Source of the DNA: Eriocheir sinensis
Lineage: Eukaryota > Arthropoda > Malacostraca > Decapoda > Varunidae
Direction of reading: 5' to 3'
Assembly: GCF_024679095.1 (NCBI RefSeq)
Contig: NC_066528.1
Location: 18,135,332-18,199,331, forward strand
Length of the DNA: 64,000 nt
Of this stretch, positions 37,101 through 47,000 are shown in pieces (within the stretch, counting starts at the first letter, position 1; the number at the start of each line of letters is the position of its first letter). Both the position numbers and the translations under genes were made by a program. The notes below the pieces were generated by a model, which did no database searches, was not told the origin of the DNA, and saw only the letters and a program-made list of their open reading frames with translations.

Positions 37101-39154
37101 ACTGAACACCTAAAGACCACATTTTATCTTTGAGACCCCAAGACTCTTCTAGTAAATGTCTGGTTGTATTATAAATTCTTTTAATCTCAATCTGAAAAAA
37201 CTACACAACACTGGTCATTTGCCGAGGAATTAATGTCAAGCTTCTTGTACCTTATACAGTTTTAGGATTTCTTGGACAATTTACAGTTTCACCCAACCAA
37301 CGATTTATCACGTGGTTCATGTTTTCTGGTGATAGATGAAGTGAATTGCACGATTTTCTACCTCATTTCCGTCGCCAATGTCTACTTTTCGAGTTATGCC
37401 TTTTTTCAAGTTATGCCTATCCCCTAAACGATCTTGGGGGACTTAAGGAGAGGGGTGCCTACTAATTTCGACACCAACTTTATTTCAGGGCAAATTATGA
37501 TGCTTTTTATTAATAACCGTCTTTTTTGGGCTATCAGTAAATGGTTGACTTTTGAGTGTGTGAGGTGCCCTGAAGTCATCCAGAGAGCAGGGGAAGGGGA
37601 AGCGCCCAGAATCAGTGGAGACCCACCTCAGCTGTGCCAATAACAGGCAAAGTGGACCAAAGTAACGAACATAACCAAAGTAACATGGACCAAAGTAACG
37701 AACATGACCAAAGTAACATGGACCAAAGTAACGAACATAACCAAAGTAACATGGACCAAAGTAACATGGACCAAAGTAACATGGACCAAAGTAACGAACA
37801 TGACCAAAGTAACATGGACCAAAGTAACGAACATAACCAAAGTAACATGGACCAAAGTAACGAACATAACCAAAGTAACATGGACCAAAGTAACGAACAT
37901 AACCAAAATAACATGGACCAAAGTAACGAACATAACCAAAATAACATGGACCAAAGTAACGAACATGACCAAAGTAACATGGACCAACGTAACCAACATA
38001 ACCAAAATAACATGGACCAAAGTAACGAACATAACCAAAATAACATGGACCAAAGTAACGAACATAACCAAAATAACATGGACCAAAGTAACGAACATAA
38101 CCAAAGTAACATGGACCAAAGTAACGAACATAACCAAAATAACATGGACCAAAGTAACGAACATAACCAAAATAACATGGACCAAAGTAACGAACATAAC
38201 CAAAGTAACATGGACCAAAGTAACGAACATAACCAAAATAACATGGACCAACGTAACGAACATAACCAAAATAACATGGACCAAAGTAACCAACATAACC
38301 AAAGTAACATGGACCAAAGTAACGAGCATAACCAAAGTAACATGGACCAAAGTAACCAACATAACCAAAGTAACATGGACCAAAGTAACGAACATAACCA
38401 AAATAACATGGACCAAAGTAACCAACATAACCAAAGTAACATGGACCAAAGTAACGAACATAACCAAAATAACATGGACCAAAGTAACGAACATAACCAA
38501 AGTAACATGGACCAAAGTAACCAACATAACCAAAGTAACATGGACCAAAGTAACGAACATAACCAAAGTAACATGGACCAAAGTAACCAACATAACCAAA
38601 GTAACATGGACCAAAGTAACGAGCATAACCAAAATAACATGACCAAAGTAACATGGACCAAAGTAACATGGACCAAAGTAACGAACATAACCAAAGTAAC
38701 ATGGACCAAAGTAACGAACATAACCAAAATAACATGGACCAAAGTAACGAACATAACCAAAGTAACATGGACCAAAGTAACGAACATAACCAAAGTAACA
38801 TGGACCAAAGTAACGAACATAACCAAAGTAACATGGACCAAAGTAACGAACATAACCAAAGTAACATGGACCAAAGTAACGAACATAACCAAAGTAACAT
38901 GGACCAAAGTAACGAGCATAACCAAAGTAACATGGACCAAAGTAACGAACATAACCAAAGTAACATGGACCAAAGTAACGAGCATAACCAAAGTAACATG
39001 GACCAAAGTAACCAAAGTAACCAAAATACCCGTCCCTCCGGTCAGCGCCTCACCTCGCTGACGTGAAGTCCGCCACCAGCAGCTTGCCCCCGGCCTGCGT
39101 CAGCTCCACCTGGAACTGACTGTCCTCGCTCAGCACCTTGAAGTTAGCGGCCAT
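27966..39154 (-). CDS. TXNL1: Thioredoxin-like protein 1 (TXNL1), complete, 6 coding exons
   Basis: Cytosolic/nuclear redox protein known as a partner of the 26S proteasome lid. Coding exons on the minus strand are 39154-39054, 35893-35737, 34655-34542, 29490-29368, 28677-28517 and 28176-27966; all are GT/AG and phase-consistent, giving 288 residues (human 289). The N-terminal thioredoxin fold has the active site CGPC at about residues 35-38 (DFTSARCGPCQRIAPVF) and APTFIFFRNK. A linker follows, then a PITH domain with INKSGCECLNESDEHPF, LSFNQAVKLHSMRIKGP and VSYIQIIGSPVQTTKM. The C-terminus is DFKRVTGKKGESH, ending like the human protein. The start lies within the conserved MAANFKVLSEDSQFQ. 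Its introns carry giant tandem arrays, several copying its own splice sites. Confidence 0.98.
28230..28516 (-). repeat. 135-bp tandem duplication of the TXNL1 exon-5 donor region
   Basis: The plus-strand motif GGCACTCAC|GTCAACTCCT at the real exon edge (28516/28517) recurs as ACTCAC|ATCAACTCCTTC with edges at 28245/28246 and 28381/28382. Spacing is 136 and 135 bp. Each copy keeps gtgagt on the sense strand. Confidence 0.9.
28517..28677 (-). CDS. TXNL1: TXNL1 exon 5 (PITH core)
   Basis: Acceptor tttccag, donor GTTGAC|gtgagt. It encodes LILYLSFNQAVKLHSMRIKG, KTLKLFINQPHTIDFD and SANPVQEL. Confidence 0.98.
28678..29060 (-). repeat. Tandem copies of the TXNL1 exon-5 acceptor and exon start
   Basis: GACAGGTACAATATTAACTGG (plus strand), which spans the exon-5 acceptor, recurs with junctions at 28803/28804 and 28953/28954 and a diverged copy near 29053. 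Intervening units share GCTTGACTAAATGAC and AAATATTAAGACAGAG. Confidence 0.9.
29066..29252. repeat. (GAA)n microsatellite, three blocks
   Basis: About 185 bp of AGA/GAA triplets interrupted by two copies of CCAAGACA(C/G)CAGTACATGA. Confidence 0.97.
29368..29490 (-). CDS. TXNL1: TXNL1 exon 4 (linker to PITH)
   Basis: Acceptor gtttcag, donor GAGCAG|gtgaaa. It encodes IDLMPMINKSGCECLNESDE and HPFTQAL...YMESDTDEQ. Confidence 0.98.
29560..34535 (-). repeat. 60-bp minisatellite with (CCTAA)n cores, about 70 units
   Basis: Unit TTAGTCAATATTAAGACAGG, TTGATTACTACCCAGCACCC, TTACCTAACCTAACCTAACC; length varies by 5-bp steps (one CCTAA). On the sense (minus) strand each unit carries TTAG|GTAAGGGT, a donor consensus. 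The last units grade into the real exon-3 donor flank. It is interrupted at 33265-33854 by a piggyBac-like MITE. Confidence 0.97.
33265..33854. mobile_element. piggyBac-like MITE inserted in the 60-bp array
   Basis: Termini CCCTAGAACACTAACC and GGTTAGCGTTCTAGGG (16 bp, one mismatch) are flanked by TTAA at 33261-33264 and 33855-33858. Removing the element and one TTAA restores CAATATTAAGACAGG, exactly the array unit. Length 590 bp. It holds repeated AACCATGGGTA motifs but no transposase. Confidence 0.94.
34542..34655 (-). CDS. TXNL1: TXNL1 exon 3 (end of thioredoxin fold, linker)
   Basis: Acceptor gcggcag, donor GGGCAT|gtgagt. It encodes TKLDSLQGADPEGLEAKIRQ and HYGDGDGEEVEDSGVPGH. Confidence 0.98.
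34780..34890 (-). repeat. Dispersed repeat copy (inverted)
   Basis: ACAACAAAGGAGGCAGCTCA, AGGGCAC and GCTACTCGCTGCTCCTAAAA, the reverse complement of the family at 12329 and 24195. Confidence 0.85.
34905..35730. repeat. Two adjacent intronic tandem repeats
   Basis: The first, at about 34905-35195, has 2-3 units of roughly 130 bp (ACATGTGAAATAGAGAGGCA, AGAATGAGCTTGACAT). The second, at about 35260-35720, has about four units of 110-125 bp (GGGAAAGAATATTCTGCATA, AACATATCAATCTATCACA) and reaches the donor of TXNL1 exon 2. Confidence 0.85.
35737..35893 (-). CDS. TXNL1: TXNL1 exon 2 (thioredoxin active site)
   Basis: Acceptor cttccag, donor AACAAG|gtcagc. It encodes CGPCQRIAPVFEEMARRFPN, AVFLKIDVNQCPTTASQGVS and AAPTFIFFRNK, with both active-site Cys present. 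Confidence 0.98.
36040..36307 (-). mobile_element. tRNA-derived SINE, copy 2
   Basis: Same family as 26360-26758: tRNA-like head at 36307-36240 with B-box GGTTTGATTCCC, body GGGTACCAGGTATTAATC, and a single GTTGGAAAGTTTCATTTAG segment. Confidence 0.88.
36341..36425 (+). mobile_element. Possible second type of tRNA-derived SINE
   Basis: ACCAACTGGTTAAGGAGTG resembles an A box and GGTTTGATCCCC a B box, about 35 bp apart, with a GTAAAACTCTTTCTGGG tail. Confidence 0.4.
36868..37020 (+). repeat. Dispersed repeat copy, long form
   Basis: AGGGTCTCAGGACACCTCTC...GGGAGCAGCGATTAGCGGGC...GTGCCCTTGAGCTGCCTCC, ending in an A-rich tail. 37020-37640 shows nothing recognisable. Confidence 0.85.
37650..39025. 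repeat. 33-bp minisatellite, about 41 units
   Basis: Unit ACCAAAGTAACGAACATAAC plus CAAAGTAACATGG. The unit is 11 codons, so long open frames exist on both strands (475 codons plus, 504 minus); the plus frame repeats MDQSNEHNQSN. It starts about 30 bp inside TXNL1 intron 1. Intronic satellite, not a gene. Confidence 0.97.
39054..39154 (-). CDS. TXNL1: TXNL1 exon 1 (start codon)
   Basis: ATG at 39154-39152 in the context GGCCATGGTGAC (plus), donor GCGAG|gtgagg. It encodes MAANFKVLSEDSQFQVELTQ and GGKLLVADFTSA. Confidence 0.97.
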
Positions 39155-39308
39155 GGTGACCTGCAGGCTGCACAGTAATGGAGGGTGAGCGGCACTGTGC
39201 GGGGCGGCGGTCCGGGTGTCACTGCCTGCTGAGTCACGTCCTCCTCCTCCTCTTCTTGCGGCCACCACGTTGTTTACACCACCATCTGATATATATTTAA
39301 GACTTTCA

Positions 39309-41180
39309 TTATTTTTTTTTCACTGTTTTTAAGCCTTTTTTGCCTTTAAAGTCACTCATCATTTCTTTTTTCATTATTTTTAAGCCTTTTTTCCCTTTAA
39401 AGTCATATATCATTTCTTTTTTGGGGGGGTTTAAAGTCATTCATCATTTGTTCTTCACTATTTTTAAGCCTTTTTTCGCCTTTAAAGTCATTCATCATTT
39501 ATTTCCCCCTATTTTTAAGCCTTTTATTGCCTTTAAAGTCATTCATCATTTATTTCCCCCTATTTTTAAGCCTTTTTTCACCTTTAAAGTCATTCATCAT
39601 TTATTTCCCCCTATTTTTAAGCCTTTTTTCACCTTTAAAGTCATTCATCATTTATTTTCCCCTATTATTAAGCCTTTTTTCGCCTTTAAAGTTATTCATC
39701 ATTCCTTTTTCACTATTTTTAAGCCTTTTTTTGCCTTTAAAGTCATTCACCATTTATTTTCCCTATTATTAAGCCTTTTATCGCCTTTAAAGTCATTCAT
39801 CATTCCTTTTTCCCTATTATTAAGCCTTTTATCGCCTTTAAAGTTCATCATTTATTTCCCCCTATTTTTAAGCCTTTTTTTGCCTTTAAAGTCATTCATC
39901 ATTTATTTCCCCCTATTTTTAAGCCTTTTTTTGCCTTTAAAGTCATTCATCATTTATTTTCCCCTATTTTTAAGCCTTTTTTTGCCTTTAAAGTCATTCA
40001 TCATTTATTTCCCCCTATTTATAAGCCTTTAAAGTCATTCATCATTTATTTCCCCCTATTTTTAAGCCTTTTTTCGCCTTTAAAGTCATTCATCATTTAT
40101 TTTCCCCTATTTTTAAGCCTTTTTTTGCCTTTAAAGTCATTCATCATTTATTTCCCCCTATTTTTAAGCCTTTTTTCGCCTTTAAAGTCTTTCATCATTT
40201 ATTTACCCTAATTTTAAGCCTTTTTGCCTTTTTAAAGTCATTCATCATTTATTTCCTATTTTTAAGCCTTTTTTCGCCTTTAAAGTCATTCATCATTTAT
40301 TTTCCCCTATTTTTAAGCCTTTTTTTGCCTTTAAAGTCATTCATCATTTATTTCCCCCTATTTTTAAGCCTTTTTTCACCTTTAAAGTCATTCATCATTT
40401 ATTTCCCCTATTTTTAAGCCTTTTTTTGCCTTTAAAGTCATTCATCATTTATTTTCCCCTATTTTTAAGCCTTTTTTGCCTTTAAAGTCATTCATCATTT
40501 CGTTTTCCCTAATATTAAGCCTTTTATCGCCTTTAAAGTCATTCATCATTCCTTTTTCCCCTATTTTTAAGCCTTTTTTTGCCTTTAAAGTCTTTCATCA
40601 TTTATTTTCCCCTATTTTTAAGCCTTTTTTTGCCTTTAAAGTCATTCATCATTTATTTCCCCCTATTTTTAAGCCTTTTTTTGCCTTTAAAGTCATTCAT
40701 CATTTATTTTCCCCTATTTTTAAGCCTTTTTTTGCCTTTAAAGTCATTCATCATTTATTTTTCCCTATTTTTAAGCCTTTTTTCGCCTTTAAAGTCATTC
40801 ATCATTTATTTTTCACTATTTTTAAGCCTTTTTTCGCCTTTAAAGTCATTCATCATTTATTTTCTCCTATTTTTAAGCCTTTTTTTGCCTTTAAAGTCAT
40901 TCATCATTTATTTTCTCCTATTTTTAAGCCATTTTTTGCCTTTAAAGTCATTCATCATTTATTTTCCCTATTTTTAAGCCTTTTTTTGTCTTTAAAGTCA
41001 TTCATCATTTATTTTCTCCTATTTTTAAGCCTTTTTTTGCCTTTAAAGTCATTCATCATTTATTTTCCCTATTTTTAAGCCTTTTTTTGCCTTTAAAGTC
41101 ATTCATCATTTATTTTCCCCTATTTTTAAGCCTTTAAACTCATTCATCATTTATTTTCCCCTATTTTTAAGCCTTTTTTG
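39309..41180. repeat. About 50-bp tandem array, about 36 units
   Basis: Unit TTTTTAAGCCTTTTTTTGCC, TTTAAAGTCATTCATCATTT, ATTTCCCCCTA, with small indels. It begins about 155 bp upstream of the TXNL1 start codon. Confidence 0.96.
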
Positions 41181-41361
41181 CCTCCCTATACTTACGTTTT
41201 GTGAGAGAAAAGTTTAATTTCTATCAGTAAATTTGTCAGGACTTAAGTAGGCCTACTCAAATTGATACAGGTGAGTTTGTGTCTATTCCATTAATTTACT
41301 AAAGTCACTCATTTAATTTCTTTTCCCCTAATATTAAGCCTTTTTTGCCTTATAACCTACA

Positions 41362-41365
41362 ATTT

Positions 41366-41404
<39 letters not shown>

Positions 41405-41406
41405 TT
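41362..41406. repeat. (ACT)n microsatellite
   Basis: About 40 bp of (CTA)n. Sequence around it (41180-41690) is AT-rich with nothing recognised. Confidence 0.9.
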
Positions 41407-41689
41407 ACTAAACAATATCAATAATAATGATAACAGCAATAACCAGTCCCATATATGACAAGAGATTTTATTACCTTATCAATAAAATAAATGTAATTAC
41501 TCTATATATTGACAAACATCACCTGTAGTAGAGTACATCAAAGGGTGTTTTGCATATATATTCGGCCCATAAATGGCTTCCACGACATATATATAACATT
41601 ACAAATACAAATCCTTATGGCTCGCTCTGATGGTATATATAACATTTTTCAACCCACACATCTTTATAATTGTGTGTAATTCTTCCTCT

Positions 41690-42245
41690 TCTATGTTCTT
41701 TCTCTTTTCTTTCATCTCCTTTCCTCTTTCCTTAATTCCCTTCTTCTCCCTTCTCTCTCTCCTCTAATCTTCCTTTTTTTTCCTTCTCTTCTTTCTCCTC
41801 TTCTCTCCTTTCCCTCCTCCTCCTTTCTCTCTCTCCTCTAATCTTCCTTTTTTTTCCTTCTCTTCTTTCCCTTCTTCTCCCCTTTCCCTCCTCCTCCTTT
41901 CTCTCTCTCCTCTAATCTTACTTTTTTTCCTTCTCTTCTTTCTCCTCTTCTCTCCTTTCCCTTCTCCTCCTTTCTCTCTCTCCTCTAATCTTTCTATTTT
42001 TTCCTTCTCTTCCTTTCCCTTCTTCTATCCTTTCCCTCCTCCTCCTCCTCCTTCTCCTTCTCTCTTTCCTCTTCCATCTCCTCTGTTCTTCCTTTATTTC
42101 CTTCCTCCTCCTCCTCCTCGTTGTCCGTCTCTCTCTCTTCTTCCTTTCTTTCCTTCCCTTTCTCTTCTCTCCTTTCCCTCCTCCTCCTTCCTTCTCTCTT
42201 CCCTCTTCCCTTTCTTCCTTCTCCTTCCCCTCCTTCCTCTCATCC
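41690..42245. repeat. CT-rich tandem region, about 80-bp units
   Basis: About four units of TCTCTCTCCTCTAATCTTCC, TTCTCTTCTTTC and CCTTTCCCTCCTCCTCC. Confidence 0.85.
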
Positions 42246-42529
42246 TTAATTAAAAATCTTCACCTACAACCTGTCGTAACCATGCAAATTACTGTACAAT
42301 TCCCCATATAGTACTCTGGAAACATTCATATAAGTGCAAATCTAGATGAAACAACAAATATATAACTGTCTGAGGGGTCACTATGGGCACTCAGCAAAGT
42401 TAGAGGCCATGATTCAGGCACTTTTGTGATATTAGGAATGGTGGGGCAAGACTGGGGTGCTAAAATGTAGGGCGAGGAAACAGGGGGTCATATATTCTTA
42501 GACAATTCGGCACCCACGCTCTCCTATTT

Positions 42530-43860
42530 AGGGCTTTCGTAGGAGCGTCGAGCATTTCCAGGGGTAGTTTTCTGACCCTAGTGGTGGTTTAACCCTTCCT
42601 CTGTACTGTGAACCTAAGATAACACTCATTAAAACCTTCTTTAGAACCTCATTAGAACCTTCAAGACCTTTTTTATATTTAAGGCTTTTGTAGGAGTTTC
42701 AAGCATTTCCAGGGGTAGTTTTCTGACCCTAGTGGTGGTTTAACCCTTCCTCTGTACCGTGAATCTAAGATAACACTCATTAAAACCTTCTTTAGAACCT
42801 CATTAGAACCTTCAAGACCTCCTTTTTTATATTTAAGGCTTTTGTAGGAGTTTCAAGCATTTCCAGGGGTAGTTTTCTGACCCTTGTGGTGGTTCAACCC
42901 TTCCTCTGTACCGTGAACCTAAGATAACACTCATTAAAACCTTCTTTAGAACCTCATTAGAACCTTCAAGACCTCCTTTTTGATATTTAAGGCTTTCGTA
43001 GGAGCGTTGAGAATTTCCAGGGGTAGTTTTCTGACCCTAGTGGTGGTTTAACCCTTCCTCTGTACCATGAATCTAAGATAACACTCATTAAAACCTTCTT
43101 TAGGACCTCATTAGAACCTTCAAGACCTCTTTTTTTATATTTAAGGCTTTTGTAGGAGTTGCCAGCATTTCCAGGGGTAGTTTTCTGACCCTTGTGGTGG
43201 TTTAACCCTTCCTCTGTACCGTGAATCTAAGGAAACATTCATTAGAACCTGCAAGACCTCCTTTTTTATATTTAAGACTTTCGTAGGAGCGTCAAGCATT
43301 TCCAGGGGTAGTTTTTTACCCTAGTGGTGGTTCAACCCTTCTTTTGTACCATGAACTTAAAAAAAACTCTCATTAGAATCTGAATAACCTCCTTTTTGGC
43401 CTTTGAAAATAGTTGATGTTTAAGGCTTTCGTAGGAGCGTTGAGCATTTCCAGGGGTAGTTTTCTGACCCTAGTGGTAGTTCAAGACTTCTTCTGTACCA
43501 TCAACCTGACAAAACACTCATTACAACCCAGGTATCCTCTTTTTTGGCCTTTGAAAATAGTTGATGTTTAAGGCTTTCGTAGGAGCGTTGAGCATTTCCA
43601 GGGGTAGTTGTCTGACCCTAGTGGTAGTTCAACCCTTCTTCTGTACCATCAACCTGACAAAACACTCATTACAACCCAGGTATCCTCTTTTTTGGCCTTT
43701 GAAAATAGTTGATGTTTAAGGCTTTCATAGGAGCGTTAAGCATTTCCAGGGGTAGTTTTCTGACCCTAGTGGTAGTTCAACCCTTCCTCTGTACCATCAA
43801 CCTGACAAAACACTCATTACAACCCAGGTATCCTCTTTTTTGGCCTTCGGAAATAGTTGA
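42530..43860 (-). repeat. Tandem array of the GGTACAGAAGAAGGGTCA family, 125-155 bp units
   Basis: About nine units with GGCTTTCGTAGGAGCGT, CATTTCCAGGGGTAGTTTTC, CCCTTCCTCTGTACC and ACACTCATTA, ending just downstream of the IFT43 stop codon. The reverse complement matches the 21615-22045 array. Confidence 0.93.
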
Positions 43861-43897
43861 TTTGAGGGGCGGAAGCGTCGAGAAAATACCAGGGTGT

Positions 43898-44029
43898 CTA
43901 GATGTGTTGCCCCGGGCCCACTGAGTCTGGATGTTCCCCTCCCTGGTCTTCCGATTTGGGCTCCCACTCTGTTCTTAGCTCGGAGGCGACTTCCGTAAAC
44001 AGCGGGTCCCATCGCCACTGTATATCGGG
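43898..44029 (-). CDS. IFT43: IFT43 exon 6 (stop)
   Basis: Acceptor accacag. It encodes [20 protein letters not shown] and EWEPKSEDQ, ending GPGQHI and TAG at 43900-43898. Confidence 0.95.
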   Translation of the reverse strand, partial: PDIQWRWDPLFTEVASELRTEWEPKSEDQGGEHPDSVGPGQHI

Positions 44030-47000
44030 CTGTGGTGGAGAGGTGGTGTTAGTAGTGGTGGTGGTGGTGTGGTGGTGGTGTGGTATGATGGTATAACTAA
44101 GAAAATACATCTAGGAAAATAAAACTAGGTCAAAACAAGGTCAATACACGTACCTCCCTGACCTCACTCTCCGGGGCCAGGCAGGAGGTCAGCAAGCGAA
44201 GGTCAATGTCATCCAAGGTCGAGAAGGCAGCGTGTCGAAGAAGGTCAGTGTCCAGCTCCTTGAAGGTCGCTACTCGGTTCACGGCAACGCTAGGGGATGA
44301 TGGGAAGGGGTGATAGAGGGGGTAAGAGAGTAATGGGAGGGGTGAAGGGTAGGCGGTGGCTGAGTGGTAGTGTGCTGGGCCCACATTCACCACATGATGG
44401 ACGACGCGAGTTCGAATCCCCACGCTACCACCTCGGATTTTTCAGTCACCGCCGAGTGGCTTAAAACTACCCACATGCTATCCTTTAGACCACCCAAAAA
44501 GTGTGTGAAAGGGGAAGGGAAGGAATTGAAAAGGCTTTACCAGACAAAATAATGTGTCGAAAGCCTTTTTTTTTTTTTTTTTTTTTTTACAACAAAGGAG
44601 ACAGCTCAAGGGCACAAAAAAAGGAAACAATAATAAAAAAAAGCCCGCAACTCGCTGCTCCTAAAAAAATAGAATCAAAAGAGGTGTTCGAAAGAGAGGT
44701 CAGTTTCAGATTGTTCCAGAGTTTAACAAATTGAATGAAATATGAGATCGCTATTTCGCCTTCCATAAACCACACATAACAAGCTTCATTACAACAAAGG
44801 AGACAGCTCAAGGGCACAAAAAAAGGAAACAATAATAAAAAAAGCCCGCTACTCACTGCTCCTAAAAAAAAATAAACAAAAGAGGTGTTCGAAAGAGAGG
44901 TCAGTTTCAGATTGTTCCAGAGTTTAACAAATTGAAAGAAATATGAGATTGCTATTTTGCCTTCCATAAACCACACATAACAAGCTTCATTACAACAAAG
45001 GAGACAGCTCAAGGGCACAAAAACAGGAAACAATAATAAAAAAAAGCCCGCTACTCGCTGCTCCTAAAAAAACAGAATCAAAAGAGGTGTTCGAAAGAGA
45101 GGTCAGTTTCAGATTGTTCCAGAGTTTAACAAATTGAATGATGAGTGAAGGAGATATTTCACCTAAACCATAAACCACACACAACACAACAACAAACAAC
45201 ACAGCTCAAGGACAAAAAAGGAAAAAAATAATAAAAAAAAAAAAAGCCCGCTACTCGCTGCTCCTAAAAAAACAGAATCAAAAGAGGTGTTCGAAAGAGA
45301 GGTCAGTTTCAGATTGTTCCAGAGTTTAACAAATTGAAAGAAATATGAGATTGCTATTTTGCCTTCTATAAACCATACATAACAAGCTTCACTAACACTC
45401 ATTTCCCTACTAACACAAGCAGGTAGAAACACACTGGGACACTCACCTTGGGGCCTGCGCTATCTGCTGTGTGAAGTCTTCCTCGACCACCTCATCAAGA
45501 TCGGGAATTACAGGAAGGTCTGCGGAAACGTCATACAGTTAATTAGTAGAAGCAGAAGTAGAAGAAGCAACTATTATTTTCTACTTTCCTTATGTATGTG
45601 TGTGTGTGATTTAACCCCTCGACTGTGGATTTCCTACAAGAAGACATCACCAAGCTACAGGAATGGAACAAAAAGTGGCTGCTACAATTCAGTGAAGAAA
45701 AATGTAAAGTCCTGCACCTTGGGAGTGGATATCCAGCACACCAATACCACATGGGAAACACTCCACTATCCACCACAGAGGCAGAGAAAGACCTGGGAGT
45801 GTATGTTACCAGGCTACCAGTGAAGGGATATCCAGCATACCAATACCACATGGGAAACACTCCACTATCCACCACAGAGGCAGAGAAAGACCTGGGAGTG
45901 TATGTTACCAGGCTACCAGTGAAGGGATATCCAGCACACCAATACCACATGGGAAACACTCCACTATCCACCACAGAGGCAGAGAAAGACCTGGGAGTGT
46001 ATGTTACCAGGCTACCAGTGAAGGGATATCCAGCATACCAATACCACATGGGAAACACTCCACTATCCACCACAGAGGCAGAGAAAGACCTGGGAGTGTA
46101 TGTTACCAGGCTACCAGTGAAGGGATATCCAGCACACCAATACCACATGGGAAACACTCCACTATCCACCACAGAGGCAGAGAAAGACCTGGGAGTTTAT
46201 GTTACCAGGCTACCAGTGAAGGGATATCCAGCACACCAATACCACATGGGAAACACTCCACCACAGAGGCAGAGAAAGACCTGGAAGTGTATGTTACCAG
46301 GCTACCAGTGAAGGGATATCCAGCACACCAATACCACATGGGAAACACTCCACTATCCACCACAGAGGCAGAGAAAGACCTGGGAGTGTATGTTACCAGG
46401 CTACCAGTGAAGGGATATCCAGCACACCAATACCACATGGGAAACACTCCACTATCCACCACAGAGGCAGAGAAAGACCTGGGAGTGTATGTTACCAGGC
46501 TACCAGTGAAGGCCAAATCCGTGCCAATCGCAGCGGACGGGTCAAGGAGGGGAATGTGTTTTATTTTATCTATATGTTTGCCTATGTGTTTGACCCCCAC
46601 CTGTGTCTGAGTCCGAATCCTGTAGCAGCCGTTTGTCCTCCTGGGGTGCTCCGAAGTCCCTGTGAAAGAAGTGTAATATTGACAATAATGCTTTGAAGAA
46701 GATGATAATGATGATGAAGTTAGATAATGATAATAATAATAATAGTAACAATAATACCTTTGATGAGGATGAAAATAACAGTACTAAGAATAATGATAAA
46801 AATAAATGATGATGATGAAGTTAGATAATAATAATAATAATAATAATAATGCTTTCAAAATAAGGATATATATAATAATAGCAATAAAAATAATAACTTA
46901 AGATGATGTTAATTAAGGACCACAATAAAAATGATGACCAAGTTAAATGTTAGTAATAAATGTCCGAATAATGCTTTTAATAAGGGCAAATATGTTAACA

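Noticed and set aside
37634..39061. 475-codon plus-strand frame and about 500-codon minus-strand frames
   Set aside because: Products of an 11-codon satellite unit inside TXNL1 intron 1; open on both strands with no non-repetitive domain.
39340..40032. 230-codon frame with KPFFAFKVIHHLF-type repeats
   Set aside because: Translation of the roughly 50-bp array upstream of TXNL1; frames shift with unit indels.
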